From assembly GCA_016794665.1 (NCBI GenBank), contig JAEUHB010000387.1:1-36059 (forward strand): a DNA stretch of 36,059 nt. The letters are read 5' to 3'. The position numbers and the translations under genes are program-made. The notes beneath the pieces were generated by a model. That model saw nothing but the letters and a program-made list of their open reading frames with translations. It did no database searches and was not told the origin of the DNA. The DNA comes from Opitutaceae bacterium. Its GTDB lineage: Bacteria; Verrucomicrobiota; Verrucomicrobiia; Opitutales; Opitutaceae. Each line of letters begins with the position of its first letter. The stretch's first letter is position 1. Shown piece by piece: positions 31,982-36,059 of this stretch.

Positions 31982-33820
31982 CTATGGTTCAGCGCGATTC
32001 TCGCGCCGCGTCTGGTGGCGCTCCATTTCGCGCAGCAGGCGCTTCGCCTCAACCTCCGCTGCGCGATCCGGCTCGTCGGCGAGCATCGCTGTCAGCAGCC
32101 CGCGCGCGCCTGCGGTCTCGCCCTCGTTCGCGAGCAGAGTCGCCCGCTTGATTGTCGCGAAGCCGGCCATGCGCCTCCGCAGCGACTCCATCGAGTGGCG
32201 TTGCACGGGCTCCAGCGTCCGCGCCAGCGCCCGATCCACGATTGCGATCACTTCCTCGAAGGCCTGCGCGGTGATGAGCCGGTTGATCTCGTCGGCCTCC
32301 TCGCGGAGCATCTCGCTCTCAAGCACACTGCGTGCAAACGCGAGGCCGCGGTCATGCGCGTCGTCCTTCCCGGCGACGAGGCGCGAAAGGCGCGCGCGCC
32401 CCTCGGTCGCGCGGCCCTGCCGGATTTCCGCGGCGCCGCGGCCGGCCTCGATGAGGGTGTTGCCCGGCGACAGCGCCGCGCCGCGGGCGAGCAGCGCGAG
32501 GTCTCCCGGCTGCGGGGCCGCGAGCCCGTGGATCAGGCCGGCGAGCCCTTCGTAGGAAGGCACATGAGCGGGCTCCAGCTCGAGCGCGCGGCGAAAATCC
32601 GCCGCCGCCGCCGCCATCGCCTCCACGTCCAACGCCCCGAGCGGTAATCGCGGGCCGATGAGGCCTGGCAGGCGCGCCAGCGCGAGGTTGTGAAAAACGA
32701 GGTGGCTTTTCGAACCAACCGCAGCCGCGCGCGCGAGCACATCGAGCGCCGTGACGAAATCCTTCCGCGCCACCGCAATTTGGCCGAGGAGCTCCCACGC
32801 GCGAGGGTCGGCGGGCGCGAGCGACGCAGCCTCGCCAAGGTGCCGTTCGGCCGCATCGGCCCCGCGCGTGCCGTAGAGCAGCGAGCCGCGCGCGAGCGCG
32901 ACCTCGCCGGCGGTCGCGGCGCTCACCTTCAGCCCACGGGCGATGTCCGGCATCGCGCTGCGGTAGGTGTGCCGCAGATAGGTGCCGCCGCCGATGTAGT
33001 CGCGCAGCCGCCGGTCGATCACCGCGTGGCTCGCGCCGAAGGCCGACACGAACGCGTCATCCGCCGAGTGCAGCCGCGGCACGAGTTCAAGATACCGCGA
33101 CGCCGCGCCCGGCCCCGGGGAATCCTTGCCGTAGTGCAGGAAGTGCACGAAGGCCCACGCCTGCGCGTAGAAGATGCCAGCGCGGGTGCCCTCGTTGTAG
33201 AGCAGCGAGTCGCGCCCCACGCCGAGCAACGTCGCCAGCGGCAGCAGCGCCTCGCGCCGCAGGAGGGAGACATGCTCCGGGATCGCCGCGCCAAACGCAT
33301 AGCTCCGCGCATCGGGCACCTCAAAGGTCGAGTAGACCTCCGCCAGACCCTCGTCGAGCCACAGCGGCAGGGCGCCTTCACGCGCGCCGAGGTGCCAGTG
33401 CACGGCCTCGTGGAAAATCACGCGCCGCGTCGCCGCGTCGTCGCGCGCGAGGCTGAGCATGATCGTGTTAAGGTCGTTTGCCCGGACAAAGAATCCGCCG
33501 AGTTTCGCCGGCCGCCCGTTCTCCAGCGGCAGGTAGGGATCCATCGCGCGATCGTTTTTGAACAGGACGACCGTCACCGGCCGCAGCCGCTCCACGGGCA
33601 CCGGCACGATCGCCTGGAGGCCGCGGCGAAACTGCTCAAACTCGATCGCCCACTTGCGGGCGGACGCCTCGCCGGCAGGGGTGAGGATGGTGGCGTGGTC
33701 GGTCGCGGCCTTGGTCCAGGTCTCGGCGCGGAGCGGAGCGGTCACGGCGATGACCGCGAAAATGATTGGTAGCCCTGCTCGGAAGAGCAGGGACGGGCGG
33801 GAGCTAAACCGCGGGACCAT
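31982..33820 (-). CDS. Exported HExxH metallopeptidase-like protein with TPR region
   Basis: A 612-residue protein: signal peptide (about 1-32, hydrophobic core LPIIFAVIAVTAPL, cleavage near LRA), a zinc-peptidase-like domain with HEAVH at 137-141 and WLDEGLAE at 154-161 giving a possible third ligand (peptidase-MA/DUF1570-like), then an Ala-rich helical region from about 350 with tetratricopeptide-type repeats (for example WELLGQIAVARKDFVTALDVLARA). It may be a periplasmic peptidase or a scaffolding relative. The start is odd: ATG 33820 immediately follows a hairpin of REP-like element B, whose GAGG arm resembles a Shine-Dalgarno sequence, and the second hairpin encodes signal-peptide residues. 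Upstream frame beyond this start has no protein-like features. Another REP-like element lies just after its stop. Confidence 0.8.
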   Translation of the reverse strand: MVPRFSSRPSLLFRAGLPIIFAVIAVTAPLRAETWTKAATDHATILTPAGEASARKWAIEFEQFRRGLQAIVPVPVERLRPVTVVLFKNDRAMDPYLPLENGRPAKLGGFFVRANDLNTIMLSLARDDAATRRVIFHEAVHWHLGAREGALPLWLDEGLAEVYSTFEVPDARSYAFGAAIPEHVSLLRREALLPLATLLGVGRDSLLYNEGTRAGIFYAQAWAFVHFLHYGKDSPGPGAASRYLELVPRLHSADDAFVSAFGASHAVIDRRLRDYIGGGTYLRHTYRSAMPDIARGLKVSAATAGEVALARGSLLYGTRGADAAERHLGEAASLAPADPRAWELLGQIAVARKDFVTALDVLARAAAVGSKSHLVFHNLALARLPGLIGPRLPLGALDVEAMAAAAADFRRALELEPAHVPSYEGLAGLIHGLAAPQPGDLALLARGAALSPGNTLIEAGRGAAEIRQGRATEGRARLSRLVAGKDDAHDRGLAFARSVLESEMLREEADEINRLITAQAFEEVIAIVDRALARTLEPVQRHSMESLRRRMAGFATIKRATLLANEGETAGARGLLTAMLADEPDRAAEVEAKRLLREMERHQTRRENRAEP

Positions 33821-33844
33821 CCCGCCTCTTCCGAGGCGGGCTAC
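33768..33844. repeat. REP-like element B: two inverted GTAG-foot hairpins overlapping a gene start
   Basis: Unit 1 (33769-33792) is GTAG, CCCTGCTC-GGAA-GAGCAGGG. Unit 2 (33821-33844), read on the minus strand, is GTAG, CCCGCCTC-GGAA-GAGGCGGG. The stem sequences match those of element A, but the loop is GGAA instead of GTGA in both units, and the order is reversed, so B is an inverted relative of A. It covers the first codons of the minus-strand metallopeptidase gene and its upstream side. Confidence 0.8.
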
Positions 33845-33854
33845 GAACACGCCG

Positions 33855-34715
33855 TCACTTTTTCCCGAACAGCGCATCCTCCGCTTCCTTGGCTGCGAAC
33901 ATGAACGCGGCGTCGTGGCCGATGCCGGGTGTCTCGACCTTGCGCCAGTTGAAGGCCCAGCCGCGCTCCGCCGCGAGCTTGCGCGCAAACTCGAAGCAGT
34001 TGCGCCCGCGCTCGAGTCGATGCTTGCCCTGGACATTGCCCGCCGGGCTGTCGTCGAAGCTCGGCCGCGGGTAGATGTCGTCGGTGCCGAGATAGATCGT
34101 GAGCGGCGCGGCCAGGTAGCGGCGGATCAGATCGTCGCCGCTCAGCTCGGGCGGCAGCTTGCCGAAGCCGTAGCCGAAGTCCTGCTCGCGCGTCGGGAAA
34201 AGGAGCGAGCCGGGGTTGGCCGCGACGATGCGCACCGCTTCCGCGGGCAGAAACGCCGCGAGCCGCACGAGGAACTGCCCGCCGGCAGAGTGCCCGATGT
34301 AGTAATACGGCAGCGCCGGCTTGCCCTCGAGCGCGCGCACGTGCGCGACGAGCTTGGGGATGACCGCATACGTCCACGCCTCGGGCGGCTGGACCCTTCC
34401 ATCGGCACCGACGAGCCCGCCGCGCTGGTAGCGCAGGCTGGGAAAACGCTGCGTGTCGAAGAGCGGTGCGACGACGATCGCGCCGAACCGCTCGGCCATC
34501 GTGATCGCAAAGTTGCGGTAGTCCTCGGCGTTGCGCCCGACGCCGTGGCAGACGACGAGCAACGGACCGTCCTTGTAGGTCGGCGGCTTGTAGGTGAAGA
34601 GCGTTATGGGCTCGGCGCCGTTGGGGCACTCGATTTTTCCGGGGCCCTTGGGGAGCGGATCGGCGCGGAGGGCGCTGACGAGCAAGAAAGCGAGGATGAG
34701 TATTTTCAGCTTCAT
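33855..34715 (-). CDS. Exported alpha/beta hydrolase
   Basis: A 286-residue protein with a signal peptide (about 1-18, ILILAFLLVSALRA). The alpha/beta-hydrolase nucleophile elbow is GHSAGG with Ser143. LLVVCHGVGRN (about 52-62) supplies the oxyanion region, LGTDDIYP a likely acid and PGIGHDAAF the catalytic His. Polyhydroxybutyrate-depolymerase-like or feruloyl-esterase-like enzymes and dienelactone-hydrolase-like proteins share this plan, and I cannot separate them. It should hydrolyse an ester in the periplasm or outside. A TTG at 34724 would add three residues; ATG 34715 is preferred and lies five bases past the stop of the small membrane protein upstream, so they form one transcript with it. 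Confidence 0.85.
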   Translation of the reverse strand: MKLKILILAFLLVSALRADPLPKGPGKIECPNGAEPITLFTYKPPTYKDGPLLVVCHGVGRNAEDYRNFAITMAERFGAIVVAPLFDTQRFPSLRYQRGGLVGADGRVQPPEAWTYAVIPKLVAHVRALEGKPALPYYYIGHSAGGQFLVRLAAFLPAEAVRIVAANPGSLLFPTREQDFGYGFGKLPPELSGDDLIRRYLAAPLTIYLGTDDIYPRPSFDDSPAGNVQGKHRLERGRNCFEFARKLAAERGWAFNWRKVETPGIGHDAAFMFAAKEAEDALFGKK

Positions 34716-34720
34716 GAGAG

Positions 34721-34891
34721 TCAACTACCGTGCGACTCGTCCGGTCCAGCGCTGTCGGAAGGGCCTTCGCCCAATCGTGACGCACTTCTTTTTCCAGGCG
34801 GAGGAATTTTCTTCTGATGCCGCGAAATTCCGAAGATCATCGCAATCATCCCGATTCCGACAACGAGCAAAATCCAAGAGGCGGGGCTCAT
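34721..34891 (-). CDS. Small single-span membrane protein
   Basis: A 56-residue protein with an N-terminal hydrophobic helix (about residues 4-22, ASWILLVVGIGMIAMIFGI) and a basic, then polar, C-terminal half (RHQKKIPPPGKRS). The basic stretch after the helix suggests an N-out, C-in topology by the positive-inside rule. I do not recognise a family, and it lacks the EGxEDExGFH motif of the two other small proteins. Its stop is five bases before the start of the alpha/beta hydrolase and it begins 18 bases after the preceding small gene, so the arrangement supports translation. Function unknown. Confidence 0.55.
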   Translation of the reverse strand: MSPASWILLVVGIGMIAMIFGISRHQKKIPPPGKRSASRLGEGPSDSAGPDESHGS

Positions 34892-34909
34892 GATTGGGTT
34901 AGTCGGATT

Positions 34910-35152
34910 TCAATCGCTGCCACCGCCGCCACCATCGCCCCCACCATCACCGCCTCCACCATCGCCGTCGCCACCATCGCCGTCGCCATCGTCACCTGAG
35001 CTGCCCGCTCCGCCGGCATCTCCGCTGGTGTCCTTTTTCTTCGAGTCATCGTGCCGATTGAAATCCCAAAAGATGAGCCAGCACACCAACGCACAGAGCA
35101 CCGCGATTACAGCGATCCAAACGCCCTCGATGAGATGATCTGCGATACGCAT
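34910..35152 (-). CDS. Small membrane protein with Gly/Asp-rich tail
   Basis: An 80-residue protein: an N-terminal membrane helix (about 10-28, GVWIAVIAVLCALVCWLIFW), a charged stretch DFNRHDDSKKKD, then about 35 residues composed almost entirely of Gly and Asp with a few Ser. The tail is low-complexity and should be disordered and strongly acidic; cation binding is conceivable but not shown. The start codon overlaps the alanine dehydrogenase stop by one base (TGATG), so it is probably translated by coupling. I do not recognise a family. Base repeats in the tail, including a 15-base unit twice, suggest length variation between strains. Confidence 0.65.
   Translation of the reverse strand: MRIADHLIEGVWIAVIAVLCALVCWLIFWDFNRHDDSKKKDTSGDAGGAGSSGDDGDGDGGDGDGGGGDGGGDGGGGGSD
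34956..34985. repeat. 15-base tandem repeat in the Gly/Asp tail
   Basis: The unit CCACCATCGCCGTCG occurs twice head to tail, within a longer low-complexity stretch (about 34918-34998) built from related CCACC and ATCGCC words. Each unit encodes five residues of the Gly/Asp tail on the minus strand, so changes in copy number would keep the frame. Confidence 0.75.
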
Positions 35153-36059
35153 CACGCATACCCCAGCGCCTTCGCCACCGCGTCGTAGGTGATCTTGCCG
35201 TCGCGGGTGTTCACGCCTTTGGCGAGGCCCTTGTGCTCCGCGAGCGCGCGCTCGACGCCCTTCTGCACAAGCAGCGCCACATACGGCTCCGTCGCCTGCG
35301 TGAGGCCGAGCGTCGAGGTGCGGCCAACGAGCGCCGGCATGTTGGGCACCGCGTAGTGGATCACGCCGTGCTCGGTGTAGACCGGCTTCTCGTGCGAGGT
35401 GGGTCGGATGCTTTCGATGCAACCGCCTTGGTCGATCGCGATGTCGACGATCACGCTGCCGGGCCGCATGCGCGCGACCATCTTCTTGCTCACGACCGTC
35501 GGGGCCTTGGCGGCGGGGATGAGCACGGCGCCGATGAGCAGATCCGCGTCGGCGACCTCGTGCTCGACGTTGGCGGGATTGGACATGAGCGTGACGACGC
35601 GGCCGCGATACTCCGTGTCGAGCGCCTCGAGCTTGCGGGTATCGAGATCGAGCACGGTCACGCGCGCGCCCATGCCGGCGGCCATCTGCACGGCGTGCGC
35701 GCCGGAGTTGCCCGCGCCCACGACGACCACGTGGCCCGGCATCGTGCCGGGGATGCCGCCAAGCAGCACGCCCGAGCCGCCGTGCTGCGACTGGAGGAAA
35801 TACGCCCCGATCTGAATCGAGAGCCGACCCGCGATCTGCGACATCGGCTTGAGCAGCGGGAACTGCCCGTCCGCGCCCTCGACCGTCTCGTAGGCGATGC
35901 CGAGGATGCGTTTCTTGAGCAACACCTCGGCGAGCTTCGGGCCCGCCGCGAGATGCAGGTAGGTGAAAATCGCCTGTCCGTCGCGCAGGTGGCCGTATTC
36001 CTCGGGCAGCGGCTCCTTCACCTTCAGGATCAAATCGGCCGCGCGCCAGACCTTCGCCG
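35152..36059 (-). CDS. ald: Alanine dehydrogenase (5' end outside window)
   Basis: The C-terminal 301 residues of alanine dehydrogenase, which converts L-alanine, NAD and water to pyruvate, ammonia and NADH. The visible part begins at AKVWRAADLILKVKEPLPEEY; the family is about 370 residues, so roughly 70 are missing beyond the window edge. Landmarks are LILKVKEP, TYLHLA, YETVE, the Rossmann motif VVVVGAGNSG with the following acidic LDLDTRKLEAL, and DQGGCIES near the active site. A TTG at 36033 is not the real start, because the reading frame with family similarity continues to the window end. The stop overlaps the start of the Gly/Asp small protein gene (TGATG), indicating a shared transcript with the genes downstream to the alpha/beta hydrolase. 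Confidence 0.95.
   Translation of the reverse strand, partial: AKVWRAADLILKVKEPLPEEYGHLRDGQAIFTYLHLAAGPKLAEVLLKKRILGIAYETVEGADGQFPLLKPMSQIAGRLSIQIGAYFLQSQHGGSGVLLGGIPGTMPGHVVVVGAGNSGAHAVQMAAGMGARVTVLDLDTRKLEALDTEYRGRVVTLMSNPANVEHEVADADLLIGAVLIPAAKAPTVVSKKMVARMRPGSVIVDIAIDQGGCIESIRPTSHEKPVYTEHGVIHYAVPNMPALVGRTSTLGLTQATEPYVALLVQKGVERALAEHKGLAKGVNTRDGKITYDAVAKALGYA

Noticed and set aside
31982..33820. Composite transposon made of the metallopeptidase gene and its two flanking repeats
   Set aside because: There is no transposase and no target-site duplication; REP-like elements can be frequent, so flanking may be coincidence. Only the repeat arrangement is reported.

Overview
The window is about 36 kb of GC-rich, densely coding DNA. 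It looks like a chromosome segment of a Verrucomicrobiota bacterium, most likely related to Opitutaceae. This placement is inferred from gene content: several sulfatases, a PVC-type (Planctomycetes-Verrucomicrobia-Chlamydiae) dehydrogenase with HEAT repeats and a CxxCH haem site, Tat-exported Gfo/Idh/MocA proteins, a DUF6807/PmoA-like protein, and large TonB receptors without SusD partners. No rRNA, tRNA, CRISPR array, transposase or prophage gene was seen.

Region 1 (31-16420) is a run of eleven plus-strand genes with gaps of -4 to 48 bases, probably one operon. It encodes a 3-hydroxyisobutyrate-dehydrogenase-family enzyme, an MFS transporter, a PVC-type haem dehydrogenase, a Tat amidohydrolase, a Tat Gfo/Idh/MocA protein, a DUF6807 protein, two sulfatases, a calcium-site FG-GAP/VCBS protein, a TonB receptor with a carboxypeptidase-regulatory-like domain, and a third sulfatase. 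Region 2 (16464-21009) continues the theme: a minus-strand Tat Gfo/Idh/MocA gene, a divergent sulfatase coupled to a Tat-exported probable TIM-barrel protein, and two related tiny membrane proteins, one at each end. Together these suggest uptake of a sulfated carbohydrate-like compound, periplasmic desulfation and oxidation, possible lactone or ester hydrolysis, import, and a final cytoplasmic reduction step. The substrate cannot be read from the sequence.

Region 3 (21006-31883) is mostly housekeeping: RNase HII, a 384-base gap, a second large TonB receptor with a hairpin in its leader, TsaB, a ceramidase-like hydrolase, the OpcA/Zwf pair, a purine nucleoside permease-like protein and a cyclophilin.

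Region 4 (31890-36059) holds a secreted HExxH metallopeptidase/TPR protein flanked by two inverted REP-like elements carrying GTAG-foot hairpins. One element supplies the start codon and part of the signal peptide of that gene. Next, on the same strand, come an exported alpha/beta hydrolase, two tiny single-span membrane proteins (one with a Gly/Asp tail), and an alanine dehydrogenase cut by the window edge.

Many start codons here follow pyrimidine-rich leaders rather than Shine-Dalgarno sequences, so starts were chosen from signal peptides, conserved N-termini and spacing to the upstream gene.
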